64,000 nucleotides of DNA from Rhodobacterales bacterium (GCA_021155205.1 JAJNPS010000001.1:62001-126000); one strand, 5' to 3'; shown: positions 16,659-26,028, counted from the stretch's first letter. Program-made: numbers and translations. The notes: a model not told the origin generated them from the sequence alone.

Positions 16659-19189
16659 CCGGTCGCAAGCGCATCCCAGCGCGGATTGCTGTCCCCCAGA
16701 TGCCGCATGGCCCCCCAACTGCCCCATTTCGTCGGATTTGTCACATCGACATACTGGTTGTACGGGGCGTCCGACACTTCGGCCCAGGCCTTCATGATCT
16801 CGCGGTACATCTCGGCGACCTGCGGCGAATAGTTGAAGGCGGTAAAGAATTCCGTCAGCAACGGATCGTCCAGCGCCGCATCGAGGCCGACGATGTGCGT
16901 TCCGCCCTCATACATGACGAGTTCCAGACCATGATCCTTGGCGACCTTGGCCTGATAGGGAAAAACCTCGCTTGCCGCCCAGGCGATGGTGTCTTCGGGC
17001 GTTCCTGTCACGGGGTTCTTTGCCTGGTCCTCGGCCAGCCTGGAAAACGCGGCGTCAAAGCGGTGGGCCGTCACGTAGGCCGCAGCGTCCTCGCCGGTCA
17101 GACCCTGCGCAAGGGCCGCGGCTTCGGCCGCGGCCGTGCTGTCGGCGATCCATTTGCGCAGGGTGTCGACATTGGTCTCAAGCCCCACGTTCCCGGCGAA
17201 ATAGCCTGTGATGGCATACGCATCGAACGCAGATGCCGGTGCCGGCTTTCCCTCGCCCTTGACCAGTTCGGCATCAAGGATCTGTTCTTCAAGCCCCTTG
17301 TACCCGGTCTGCGTGCCGATCACGCGCACAAGGCGCTGGTCGGCGGATGCCCCGAACACGTCGGTCCAGATCGCCGCCACCTCGGTCGCGCGGAGGGCAT
17401 AGAATTGCACCCAGGTATATTGTTCACCCCAGCGCAGCCGACCCTGTTCCTCGGCCCAGCTGGCCTGCTGAAACTGCCAGTTCCAGACCTCGTTGGAAAA
17501 CTCCACCCAGACGCGCCGGTCGGGTTCGAGCCCGTCGCGCACCATTTCGGCAAAGCGGCGGACATAGTCGTCATCGGCCAGATGCGGCAGGGTGAACCAG
17601 GGTTCGGCGTCCAGCGCATTGGCAAGGGCGATCATGATCTCCAGAGGGATGCCCTTGACGGTCCAGCTGAAATCGGTCGGCAGCGGCCGGTCGGCGAACC
17701 GCGACTGGGTGGAATTGTTGGTCATCATCCAGTCCATGAAGCGCAGGCCCTTGACGCCACGCAGCCGCGCCAGCCAGTCGGGATTGAAAACCTCGCCCGC
17801 ATCAAGCGCGGCTACCCTGTCCTCGCGGACGATGCTGATGTCGCGGATGGGATCGGCAGGGTCCAGCGCGTCGATCGTGACCAGCACAAAGCCCGCCTTG
17901 GGTTCATAATCAAAGAGGATCTGGCCCGGCGAGCTGGCAACCTGTCGGCCAAGACCCTCGACCTTGATGCTGCCCTGGCCCTTGTAGCGCAGCACATAGC
18001 GGCCACGCAGCCCTTGGGCGTCCGGCGGCATGTCTGTCAGAACCAGCGTTGATATCCCGGTCAGGTCGGGTGGGATGCTGACCGGCCAGCCGTTCGCGTC
18101 AAAGGTCCCGGCGGCCTTCAACTCGTCATAGTTCCGCGCGCCCCAGCTGTTCGGCAGATGCCCGATCCAGGGGCGTGCGTTTTTCATCAGGTCCAGAAAC
18201 GGCGCCTGCGTCGACCAGTCCGCTACCCCCGCCAGCCCGACGAAGAGGTTGGGATTTGTCACCCCAGGCAGGTTGATCACATCCGGCACCGGCGCTGGCG
18301 GCAGGGCGATATCCGTGGCGGGCAGGGCCGCAATCTCGGACGGCAGCGCGGCCGGCTCCGTCAGGTCCAGCGGGGGCAATGCCTGGAAAGCCTGAACTTC
18401 CTCCCAGGCGATACGCTGGAAAATTTTGGCCTGTTCATCGGTCAAGAGCCAGTCGCGCGACGGCCATGACCGCAACAGACGCGTCGGCAGACCTTCGGGC
18501 GACTGCCCGGTCAACACGGCCAGTTCGACCATCGCCACGAAATACGCGCCGCGGCCTGTGGTATAGAGATCATCCCTGAAAAGTTCCGAAATGTTGGAAA
18601 TGCCCGGCACCTTGCCGTCCCTGATTTCGTCGGCAAGCCTGCCGAGCGCCTGCCCCACCGGAATGACCTCGATCGGTCCGCCAAAGGGGTCCTGGCTGGC
18701 CTTGGCCGCGATGGCGCGCCAGATGTCGCGGTCAAGCGTGATGCGGTCGCGCCACGGCACGTCTGATCCCGGGTCCTCCGGGTCCGTGACGACACCGGAG
18801 TTCAGGCTGTGCCAGGTTTCGGTGTAGAACACCCGCACGTCAGGATTGGCCGCGCGCGCGATGGCGGCGTAGGTGGCTGCGGACTTCACCGGCTGGTGCC
18901 ATTTGACAATCTTGTCCAGCGGCACGCCTTCGGACAGGATCAGGGCGCGCGTCTCGCCCTTGTCGAGTTCGGAAATGGCTTCGACAGTGGTGGGCTTGGC
19001 ATTGGGGTCATTCACGGGCGTCGGCGTCACCAGATTGTATTCCAGCGGCGCACGCGGAATGAGGTCGACCGCCGCCGAAACCGATCCGCCCATCTCGTTC
19101 AGCCCGGCCTCGACAAGCCGCGCGACATCCGTGTCCATCCGCCCGTCGCCGACGAACAGGATTTCTGCAAGTGCCAGAAAGAGCGACAT
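16643..19189 (-). CDS. Pseudo-SGNH / glycoside-hydrolase-like fusion protein
   Basis: This 848-residue protein appears to have two parts. Residues 1-240 are clearly related to the neighbouring SGNH hydrolase: ARAANPDVRV, ETWH and GLPTRLL align with ARAANPDIRV, ETWH and GLPFALK. The catalytic Ser position is Gly16 (GDG for GHS) and the His position is Tyr209 (DDLY for DTIH), so this half should be inactive. Residues ~310-830 look like a clan-A TIM-barrel glycosidase with a putative acid/base Glu567 in FSNEVWN and nucleophile Glu761 in MYEGGTH. No signal peptide is visible. A GAGGGGG ribosome site precedes the ATG. The substrate is unknown; context suggests the local polysaccharide. Confidence 0.8.
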   Translation of the reverse strand: MSLFLALAEILFVGDGRMDTDVARLVEAGLNEMGGSVSAAVDLIPRAPLEYNLVTPTPVNDPNAKPTTVEAISELDKGETRALILSEGVPLDKIVKWHQPVKSAATYAAIARAANPDVRVFYTETWHSLNSGVVTDPEDPGSDVPWRDRITLDRDIWRAIAAKASQDPFGGPIEVIPVGQALGRLADEIRDGKVPGISNISELFRDDLYTTGRGAYFVAMVELAVLTGQSPEGLPTRLLRSWPSRDWLLTDEQAKIFQRIAWEEVQAFQALPPLDLTEPAALPSEIAALPATDIALPPAPVPDVINLPGVTNPNLFVGLAGVADWSTQAPFLDLMKNARPWIGHLPNSWGARNYDELKAAGTFDANGWPVSIPPDLTGISTLVLTDMPPDAQGLRGRYVLRYKGQGSIKVEGLGRQVASSPGQILFDYEPKAGFVLVTIDALDPADPIRDISIVREDRVAALDAGEVFNPDWLARLRGVKGLRFMDWMMTNNSTQSRFADRPLPTDFSWTVKGIPLEIMIALANALDAEPWFTLPHLADDDYVRRFAEMVRDGLEPDRRVWVEFSNEVWNWQFQQASWAEEQGRLRWGEQYTWVQFYALRATEVAAIWTDVFGASADQRLVRVIGTQTGYKGLEEQILDAELVKGEGKPAPASAFDAYAITGYFAGNVGLETNVDTLRKWIADSTAAAEAAALAQGLTGEDAAAYVTAHRFDAAFSRLAEDQAKNPVTGTPEDTIAWAASEVFPYQAKVAKDHGLELVMYEGGTHIVGLDAALDDPLLTEFFTAFNYSPQVAEMYREIMKAWAEVSDAPYNQYVDVTNPTKWGSWGAMRHLGDSNPRWDALATGCDDC

Positions 19190-19201
19190 CTTCGTTCCCC
19201 C

Positions 19202-20149
19202 TCACCCGGCGGGCTGCGCTGCAACGCCGGTCGGTGCATAGCTGGTGACGACCCGCCAGACCACCTCCTGCATGACGCGCGCCGCTTCGGGTGACGGTGC
19301 ATCCGCAGGCGTGCCGTCAGCGCGCTTCAAGGCAAAGGGCAGCCCGACCGGCGACTTTCCATAAAGAACGGCATAATGCGTCAGGGCCATCAGATAGGTG
19401 CCCTTGTCGCTGGGATGGATGGTGTCCTGCGTGCCATCGGCATTGATCGCGAAAAGATCCGTGCGGCTGGTCATACCCGGCACGCGACCTGCCTCGATCT
19501 CGCGCGCCATCGCCGCCATGACCTGTCCACCCGGAATGACGTAGATCGTGCCGACCCCCTCTGTCGCCATCGCCTGACGCAAAAGGACACCTTCCCAGTA
19601 CAGCACGCGATCGCTTTCGATGCGTTCAAGCCAGCCGGTCGGATCGTCTAGATTGTGCCAGGTCTCGTAAAGATAGACGCGGATATCCGGATTGGCCGCC
19701 CGCGCCTTTTTCGCCCACAGCGCCAGGTATTCCGGACTGTCGTAATACCTGATCGCATCCTTGATTTCGACCATTTCGGTCACGACGAGCGCGTCGTACT
19801 GACCCGATGCGACCGCTTCACCCGCCGGCCTGAACCGCGGATTGGCGTTTTCTTCCTTGAACCCCGGCACATCGCCGGTCCAATGGCCTTTCAGCGTCGC
19901 ACCCCAGCCCAGCTGGCTGGCATAATCGTGCCCCGGCACCAGTTGCGCCAGCATCGCGGGCATGTCCCTGCCGACAAGACTGTGGCCGATGTGATAGACA
20001 TTCAGGGGTGCGGTGACGGGCGCAAGGGGCGTGGAATAGGCCGCAGCGAAGGCCGTATCCGTCAGGCTGGCGGGTGGGGAAAGAAAGGTCGCAGACGCCC
20101 CCGCCGCGATGGCAATGGCCAAACCCGCCGCTATCAGCTTGATCCGCAT
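19202..20149 (-). CDS. Secreted SGNH-type hydrolase
   Basis: This 315-residue protein has a classic signal peptide (Arg-Lys, a hydrophobic Ala/Ile/Leu core, likely cleavage after GASA near residue 20). The nucleophile Ser57 lies in GHSLVG and the DxxH pair is Asp242/His245 in DTIHPSDKG, so the triad looks complete. The family includes esterases and acetyl hydrolases, so de-acylation of a polysaccharide is a reasonable guess. I chose the ATG at 20149 because it starts the signal peptide and has GAGGTG 8 nt upstream. The longer frame to 20200 spoils the signal. It is first in a minus-strand group with the fusion protein 12 nt downstream. Confidence 0.85.
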   Translation of the reverse strand: MRIKLIAAGLAIAIAAGASATFLSPPASLTDTAFAAAYSTPLAPVTAPLNVYHIGHSLVGRDMPAMLAQLVPGHDYASQLGWGATLKGHWTGDVPGFKEENANPRFRPAGEAVASGQYDALVVTEMVEIKDAIRYYDSPEYLALWAKKARAANPDIRVYLYETWHNLDDPTGWLERIESDRVLYWEGVLLRQAMATEGVGTIYVIPGGQVMAAMAREIEAGRVPGMTSRTDLFAINADGTQDTIHPSDKGTYLMALTHYAVLYGKSPVGLPFALKRADGTPADAPSPEAARVMQEVVWRVVTSYAPTGVAAQPAG

Positions 20150-20342
20150 CCGCACGTGGCACCTCAACCATTTCAACCGCTGTCCGGGGCCTGATCGCAT
20201 TTGCCGCCAGTCGCGTTCAATACCAAATACCGCCTTGCGGCGACGCTTCCCTGAAAGAATCAGATAGTCCTTCGCAATTGCTTCGATTATGGCACGAAAA
20301 GCCGCGAAATACGCGCGCCAACAGATTTGTGAGTGTCACCAG

Positions 20343-21392
20343 ATGACCCATCTATGGGTGCGCGCGGAACAGCGCCCGAACGAGGACCGCGTTGGCTTGA
20401 CCCCGGAAGGCGCGGCGAAACTGATCAGCGCCGGCATCGCCGTCTCGGTCGAAGAAAGCCGCAGCCGTGCCATCCCCATCGACGGCTATGCCGCGGCGGG
20501 CTGCCGCATCATGGCCGAAAACCTCTGGCCCCATGCCCCCGCCGATGCGATCATCTTTGGCCTCAAGGAATTGCCCGACGACGGCACCCCTCTGACACAC
20601 CGCCACATCATGTTCGGACATGCCTACAAGGGACAGCCAGCGGGGCGTGACCTTCTGAAACGGTTCAAGGCCGGTGGCGGCACACTTTACGACCTTGAAT
20701 ATCTGGTGGACGAAACCGGCCGCCGCGTTGCCGCCTTTGGCTATTGGGCGGGCTATGCCGGGGCGGCTGTCGGCCTGATGTGCTGGGCCGCGCAACAGCG
20801 GGGTGGCATCGCCGGGCCGGTGCGCAAGGTGGCGTCCCGGCAGGCCCTTCTGGACCAGCTTGCCACCGATCTCGCGGGCCTTTCGCGCCCGCGCGCGATC
20901 ATCATCGGTGCGCTTGGCCGTGTCGGCACCGGGGCGGCAGACCTTTGTACGGCCCTGAAAGTGACCGTCACGCCCTGGGACATCGCTGAAACCGCATCCG
21001 GTGGCCCGTTTCCCGAGGTTCTGCAACACCATATCTTCCTCAACTGCATCCTGGCCCGGCCCGGCTGTCCGGTTTTCGTGCCTGCTTCGGCCAGGACCGA
21101 GCCGCGCAAGCTGACAGTGATCGGCGATATCGCCTGTGATCCGACCTCGGATTTCTCGCCGATCAAGGTCTATGACCGCACTACCGGCTGGGACGCGCCC
21201 GCCTTGCGCGTGCATGACACCCCGCCCCTCGATGTCACTGCCATCGACAACCTGCCGTCGCTGATGCCGGTCGAAAGCAGCGAGGACTACGCCGCGCAAC
21301 TGTTGCCATCGCTATTGGCGCTGAACACCCTGGATGCCGGCGTCTGGGGCCGCGCCAAAGCCGAATTTGACCGCCACACGATCACGTCCTGA
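20343..21392 (+). CDS. Saccharopine dehydrogenase, lysine-forming type (LYS1-like)
   Basis: This 349-residue protein opens LWVRAEQRPNEDRVGLTPEG, typical of the alanine dehydrogenase/LYS1 fold. Later it has an NAD-binding stretch IIIGALGRVGTGA and DIACDPTSDFSPI. It interconverts saccharopine with lysine plus 2-oxoglutarate using NAD. The paired LYS9-like gene follows after 13 nt. In bacteria such pairs usually serve lysine breakdown to aminoadipate semialdehyde. The ATG at 20343 starts the conserved core; the in-frame ATG at 20289 would add 18 basic residues with no family match. The 20150-20342 gap should hold divergent promoters with the SGNH gene. Confidence 0.88.
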   Translation: MTHLWVRAEQRPNEDRVGLTPEGAAKLISAGIAVSVEESRSRAIPIDGYAAAGCRIMAENLWPHAPADAIIFGLKELPDDGTPLTHRHIMFGHAYKGQPAGRDLLKRFKAGGGTLYDLEYLVDETGRRVAAFGYWAGYAGAAVGLMCWAAQQRGGIAGPVRKVASRQALLDQLATDLAGLSRPRAIIIGALGRVGTGAADLCTALKVTVTPWDIAETASGGPFPEVLQHHIFLNCILARPGCPVFVPASARTEPRKLTVIGDIACDPTSDFSPIKVYDRTTGWDAPALRVHDTPPLDVTAIDNLPSLMPVESSEDYAAQLLPSLLALNTLDAGVWGRAKAEFDRHTITS

Positions 21393-21405
21393 AGGAGTAA
21401 CCGAA

Positions 21406-22548
21406 ATGACGATCCACTGGTGCGGCACAGGCCTTTCCTCCGGTCCGGGATTGCGCAGGCTGATCGAGGCCGGCCACAGCGTCACCGTCTGGAACCGCAC
21501 GGTCGAAAAGGCACGTGACGTGGTGGGCGCGTTGCCTGCGGTGATTCGCCCCTATGCGCTCGATGCGCTGACGGCAGGCCTTGCGCCGGGCGACATCGCG
21601 ATTTCAATGCTGCCCGCCGATCAGCACGTTGCCATCGCGACGGCCTGCCTCGGCAAGGGTGCGCATTTCGTGTCGTCCTCCTACATCGCGCCGGAAATGC
21701 GCGACCTTGATACTGCGTTTCGGCTTGCAGGCCTGGTTTCGGTGAACGAGGTCGGCCTTGATCCGGGCATTGATCACCTGATGGCGCATGATCTGGTTGC
21801 GCGCTACCGCGCGTCGCGCGCCTATCACGCCGACAACATCCTCAGCTTTACTTCATATTGCGGTGGCGTCCCGAAAATGGCGAACGCCTTCCGCTACAAG
21901 TTCAGCTGGTCACCTCTGGGCGTGCTGAAGGCGCTGCGCGCGCCGTCGCGGTCCCTGCGCAATTTCAGCGAATTGCGCGTGGCGCGGCCCTGGGACGCCA
22001 TCACCCGCTATGATGCCCCGCTGCCGCAGCCTGAAAGTTTCGAGGTCTATCCGAACCGCGACAGCTATCCCTTCATGGCGGACTATCGCTTTGATGCCGA
22101 CTGGAAGGTCCGCGATTTCGTCCGTGGCACGATCCGCCTGAACGGCTGGGCCGATGCCTGGGCGCCCGTCTTTGCCGAGATTGAAACGCTGTCGGGTCCG
22201 TCCGGTGATGCGCGCCTTGCCGAAATGGCGGCAGGCTTCTGGCGCGACAATGCCTATGCCGAAGGCGAGCCGGACCGCGTGGTGCTGTTCGTCAGCCTCA
22301 AGGCCGAACGCGCCGGGGTGCCGGTCTATCACGAAACCTGGGCCCTTGATGCGCACGGAGATGTACGGGGCACGGCGATGGGACGGCTTGTGTCGGTCCC
22401 GGTATCGCTGGCGGTCGAGGCCGTGCTGAACCGGCAGATCGCGGCAGGGGTCCACGCCGCGCCGCATGACCCGCGCCTGCTGGCGTCCTGGCTGGCCGAG
22501 GTCGCCCGCCTGTCGCAATACATGGCCCGCATCGACCACCTTGCATAA
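21406..22548 (+). CDS. Saccharopine dehydrogenase, glutamate-forming type (LYS9-like reductase)
   Basis: This 380-residue protein has a Rossmann start (IHWCGTGLSSGPGLRRLI), then SMLPADQHV, FVSSSYIAPEM and NEVGLDPGIDHLMA, then SYCGGVP. The last two are hallmark substrate-domain motifs of saccharopine reductases. It converts saccharopine to aminoadipate semialdehyde and glutamate, using the product of its upstream partner. I chose the ATG at 21406 because GGAG lies 7 nt before it and the extra 24 codons upstream lie inside the LYS1-like gene. Confidence 0.9.
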   Translation: MTIHWCGTGLSSGPGLRRLIEAGHSVTVWNRTVEKARDVVGALPAVIRPYALDALTAGLAPGDIAISMLPADQHVAIATACLGKGAHFVSSSYIAPEMRDLDTAFRLAGLVSVNEVGLDPGIDHLMAHDLVARYRASRAYHADNILSFTSYCGGVPKMANAFRYKFSWSPLGVLKALRAPSRSLRNFSELRVARPWDAITRYDAPLPQPESFEVYPNRDSYPFMADYRFDADWKVRDFVRGTIRLNGWADAWAPVFAEIETLSGPSGDARLAEMAAGFWRDNAYAEGEPDRVVLFVSLKAERAGVPVYHETWALDAHGDVRGTAMGRLVSVPVSLAVEAVLNRQIAAGVHAAPHDPRLLASWLAEVARLSQYMARIDHLA

Positions 22549-22618
22549 AGGTGCCGATGCCGCCGACCGGCCCGATGCCACCCCATCGCGGGGGTGACTT
22601 CACGGCGGCGCAACGGTA

Positions 22619-22633
22619 GTCTTGGTCCAAGAC
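22619..22633. promoter_or_regulatory. 15-bp palindrome upstream of heparinase II/III
   Basis: GTCTTGG-T-CCAAGAC is an exact palindrome 52 bp before the GTG at 22685, in the 136-bp gap after the saccharopine pair. A short CACCCC/GGGGTG hairpin lies just upstream at about 22580-22597. The palindrome is well placed as an operator for the heparinase-purH unit, but no regulator is known to me. Confidence 0.4.
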
Positions 22634-22684
22634 CCGCACACCGGGCAGCGCGAGGCAGGACGGCAGGCACAGGGGTAGGGCAGC

Positions 22685-24427
22685 GTGAGCGGGACCGTGA
22701 CAATCTTTGCCCGGACAGATGTCCTGCGCAACAGGTGGGCCAGTTGGCGTGCAGGCCGCGCCCCGGTGGCCAGCGGGTTTGTCTCGCAACCCGAACCGAA
22801 AAGCATCGGGCTTTACGCGCGCGGCAAGCAACTGGTGTCCGGCAACATCCTTCTGTCCGGCACGCTGGTCGAGGCACCTGGCAAGTCGATCTGGGATCTG
22901 GCCACCCCCGATCCGGGCTTTGCGCAGGCGGCACACGGGTTTGCCTGGCTGGACGACCTGGCGGCGCTGGGCGATGGTACAGCGCGCGCCCGCGCGCAGG
23001 GCTGGACCTGGGACTGGATCGCGCGCCATGGACATGGCACCGGACCGGGATGGACGCCCGACCTGACCGGCCGACGGATCATCCGCTGGATCCATCACGC
23101 CTTGATGCTGCTGAACAGCCGCGACCCGGTGGCCCACGCCGCCTATTACCGATCGATTTCGCGGCAAACCGCGTTCCTGGCCCGGCGCTGGCCCGCCGCC
23201 GCCCCCGGCCTGCCGCGGTTCGAGGCGCTGACCGGCCTGATCTATGCAGGCCTGTCGCTGACCGGGATGGAGCATCACGCCGAGACGGCGCGCACCGCAC
23301 TCGACGCCGAATGCAGCCGGGAAATCGACAGCGAGGGCGGCATTCCGACCCGCAACCCCGAGGAACTGCTCGAGGTCTTTACCCTGCTGATCTGGGCGGG
23401 TCAGGCCTTGGGCGAAACCGGGCGTACACCGGGTGCGGCGCATCTTGCTGCGATCGAGCGGATCGCCCCTGGCCTGCGCGCCCTGCGCCATGCCGATGGC
23501 GGGCTGGCACGGTTTCACGGCGGCGGTCGCGGGCTGGAGGGGCTTCTGGACCGCGCGCTGGCCTCCAGCGGCGTCAAACCCCAGACCCACCCGCCCCTGG
23601 CGATGGGCTTTGCGCGGCTGGGCGGCGGGCGCACGACCGTCATCGTCGATGCGTCATCGCCACCACTCGGCACCGCAAGCGCCACCGCCCATGCCTCGAC
23701 CGCCGCGTTCGAGATGACGTCCGGCCGCCGTCCCGTGATCGTCAACTGCGGCTCGGGCGTGCCCTTCGGCGCGGAATGGCACCGCGCGGGACGCGCCACG
23801 GCCTCGCATTCCGTCCTGTCGGTCGATGGCACGTCATCGTCGCGGTTTGCTGCCGGAAAACGCAGCGCGGAAACTTTCGGCGAACGCGCAAGGATCAGGA
23901 CGCTGCGCCAGTTCTCGGGGCCCGCGGGGGTTGAAATCCAGGTCACACATGACGGCTGGGTGCGCACGCACGGGCTGCTTGCGTCGCGCAGGCTGCTGTT
24001 GTCACATGACGGACGCCACCTGACGGGCGAAGAATCCCTTCTGGCCGACACCGCCGAACACCGCCGCCGGTTCGACCTTGTGATGACCCGCACCGGCCTT
24101 GACGGAAGCCCTGTTTCGGTCCGTTTTCACATCCATCCTGATGTCGATGCAACGCTTGACCTTGGCGGAACCGCAGTCTCGCTGGCCTTGAAAAGCGGCG
24201 AAATATGGGTGTTCCGGCACGATGGCGTCGCCGAACTTTCACTTGAACCTTCGGTCTACCTTGAAAAGGGCCGCATCAAACCGCGCCCCGGTCGCCAGAT
24301 CGTCCTCAGCCGCAATGCCGTGCAGTACGACACCCGGATCGGCTGGACCTTGGCCAAGGCGCAGGATACTCCGCTTGCAATCCGTGATCTTGACCGGGAC
24401 GATTTCCCGGAGCCCGCTGCGCGCTGA
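22685..24427 (+). CDS. Heparinase II/III family protein
   Basis: This 580-residue protein has an N-terminal alpha-barrel part (WDWIARHGHG, RIIRWIHHALML, EIDSEGGIPTRNPEELLE) and a C-terminal beta-sandwich containing SATAHASTAAFEMTSG and GRATASHSVLSVDG. This alphaproteobacterial clade often sits next to purH. Despite the name, no heparin substrate is implied; polysaccharide lyase activity on a surface or wall glycan is the usual guess. No signal peptide is visible. The start is GTG at 22685 with an AGGGG-type site upstream. It precedes purH by 11 nt and likely shares its transcript. Confidence 0.9.
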   Translation: MSGTVTIFARTDVLRNRWASWRAGRAPVASGFVSQPEPKSIGLYARGKQLVSGNILLSGTLVEAPGKSIWDLATPDPGFAQAAHGFAWLDDLAALGDGTARARAQGWTWDWIARHGHGTGPGWTPDLTGRRIIRWIHHALMLLNSRDPVAHAAYYRSISRQTAFLARRWPAAAPGLPRFEALTGLIYAGLSLTGMEHHAETARTALDAECSREIDSEGGIPTRNPEELLEVFTLLIWAGQALGETGRTPGAAHLAAIERIAPGLRALRHADGGLARFHGGGRGLEGLLDRALASSGVKPQTHPPLAMGFARLGGGRTTVIVDASSPPLGTASATAHASTAAFEMTSGRRPVIVNCGSGVPFGAEWHRAGRATASHSVLSVDGTSSSRFAAGKRSAETFGERARIRTLRQFSGPAGVEIQVTHDGWVRTHGLLASRRLLLSHDGRHLTGEESLLADTAEHRRRFDLVMTRTGLDGSPVSVRFHIHPDVDATLDLGGTAVSLALKSGEIWVFRHDGVAELSLEPSVYLEKGRIKPRPGRQIVLSRNAVQYDTRIGWTLAKAQDTPLAIRDLDRDDFPEPAAR

Positions 24428-24438
24428 GGAGACCCTGC

Positions 24439-26028
24439 ATGCCCGACTTTGTGCCTATTGGCCGAGCGCTGATTTCGGTCTCCGACAAGACCGGGCTTCT
24501 GGATCTGGCACGAACGCTGGCGCGGATGGGGGTCGAACTGATCTCGACCGGGGGCACATCGGGGATGCTGCGCGCCGCAGGTCTGGCGGTGCGCGACGTG
24601 TCGGAGGTCACGGGCTTTCCCGAAATGATGGGCGGACGTGTCAAGACGCTGCATCCGGCGGTGCATGGTGGTCTTTTGGCGCTACGTGACGATGACGAAC
24701 ATCTCGTTGCGATGGCCGCCCACGGGATCGAGCCGATCGACCTTCTGATCGTGAACCTTTATCCGTTCGAGGACACTGTCGCACGCGGAGCCGACATCAC
24801 GACCTGCATCGAGAACATCGACATCGGCGGTCCGGCGATGATCCGTGCCGCGGCCAAGAACCATCGCTTTGTCGCAGCGGTCACGGACCCCGAGGATTAC
24901 ATGGCCCTGACCGACCAGCTGGCGGCGCATGACGGGATGACGACCGGCGCGTTCCGCAAGACCATGGCCCTGCAGGCTTTTGCCCGAACCGCGGCCTATG
25001 ACGCGGCGGTGTCGACCTGGATGACGGCCGCCTTTGCGGTTCCGGCACCCCGCCATCGCACGCTATCGGGACGGTTGCGGCAAACCCTGCGCTATGGCGA
25101 AAACCCGCACCAGTCCGCCGCGTTCTACATCGACGGCACATCCCGCGAAGGTGTTGCCACGGCACATCAGTGGCAGGGCAAGGAACTGTCCTACAACAAC
25201 CTCAACGACACCGATGCCGCCTATGAACTGGTGGCCGAGTTCGCGCCCGCAGACGGCCCGGCCTGCGCCATCGTCAAGCACGCCAATCCCTGCGGCGTCG
25301 CGCGGGGCGACAGCCTGGTCGCGGCCTACCGGCAGGCGCTGGCCTGCGATCCGACCTCGGCCTTTGGCGGCATCGTGGCGCTGAACCAGCCGCTTGACGC
25401 CACCACCGCCGAAGAGATCGCGGCACTGTTCACCGAAGTCGTGATCGCCCCCGGCGCGGATGCGGCGGCACGCGCGATCTTTGCGGCAAAAAAGAACCTG
25501 CGCCTTTTGACCACCGCCGGCCTGCCCGACCCCGGCGCGCACGGGCCGGTGTTCAGACAGCTTGCCGGCGGGTTTCTGCTGCAGGACCGCGATGCCCCGC
25601 CCCTGTCGCATGCCGATCTGCGCGTTGTCACCGACCGTGCCCCGACCGATCGCGAGATGGCTGACCTGCTGTTCGCCTGGACGGTGGCCAAGCATGTCAA
25701 ATCCAATGCCATCGTCCTTGCCCGCGATCTTGCCACCATCGGCATCGGGGCTGGCCAGATGAGTCGTATCGACAGCACCCGCATTGCGCTTCGCAAGGCG
25801 GCCGACATCGCCGACGCGCAGGGTCTGACGGCATCGCCCGCCCTGGGCGCGGTTGCCGCATCGGATGCGTTCTTTCCGTTTGCCGACGGCGTGATCGCCA
25901 TCGCCGAGGCAGGCGTCACCGCGATCATCCAGCCCGGCGGTTCGCTGCGCGATAACGAGGTTATCGCCGCCGCAAATGCGCGGAACGTGGCCATGGTGCT
26001 GACCGGCCAGCGGCATTTCCGGCACTGA
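24439..26028 (+). CDS. purH: Bifunctional AICAR transformylase / IMP cyclohydrolase
   Basis: This 529-residue protein is of standard family length. The N-terminal cyclohydrolase half has ALISVSDKTGL, ISTGGTSGML, GRVKTLHPAVHGG and NIDIGGPAMIRAAAKNH. The C-terminal transformylase half has RYGENPHQSAAFY, the Lys-His catalytic stretch IVKHANPCG, SNAIVLARD and DAFFPFADG. It performs the last two steps of IMP synthesis in the cytoplasm. A GAGGAG-type site precedes the ATG. Confidence 0.98.
   Translation: MPDFVPIGRALISVSDKTGLLDLARTLARMGVELISTGGTSGMLRAAGLAVRDVSEVTGFPEMMGGRVKTLHPAVHGGLLALRDDDEHLVAMAAHGIEPIDLLIVNLYPFEDTVARGADITTCIENIDIGGPAMIRAAAKNHRFVAAVTDPEDYMALTDQLAAHDGMTTGAFRKTMALQAFARTAAYDAAVSTWMTAAFAVPAPRHRTLSGRLRQTLRYGENPHQSAAFYIDGTSREGVATAHQWQGKELSYNNLNDTDAAYELVAEFAPADGPACAIVKHANPCGVARGDSLVAAYRQALACDPTSAFGGIVALNQPLDATTAEEIAALFTEVVIAPGADAAARAIFAAKKNLRLLTTAGLPDPGAHGPVFRQLAGGFLLQDRDAPPLSHADLRVVTDRAPTDREMADLLFAWTVAKHVKSNAIVLARDLATIGIGAGQMSRIDSTRIALRKAADIADAQGLTASPALGAVAASDAFFPFADGVIAIAEAGVTAIIQPGGSLRDNEVIAAANARNVAMVLTGQRHFRH

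Noticed and set aside
22580..22597. CACCCC/GGGGTG hairpin after the saccharopine pair as a terminator
   Set aside because: The stem is only 6 bp and no T-run follows, so I mention it with the palindrome and do not list it as a terminator.
22594..23934. A 446-codon frame overlapping heparinase in another frame
   Set aside because: Mostly Arg/Ala/Pro with no fold. The heparinase frame has the family motifs and runs to a proper stop next to purH.
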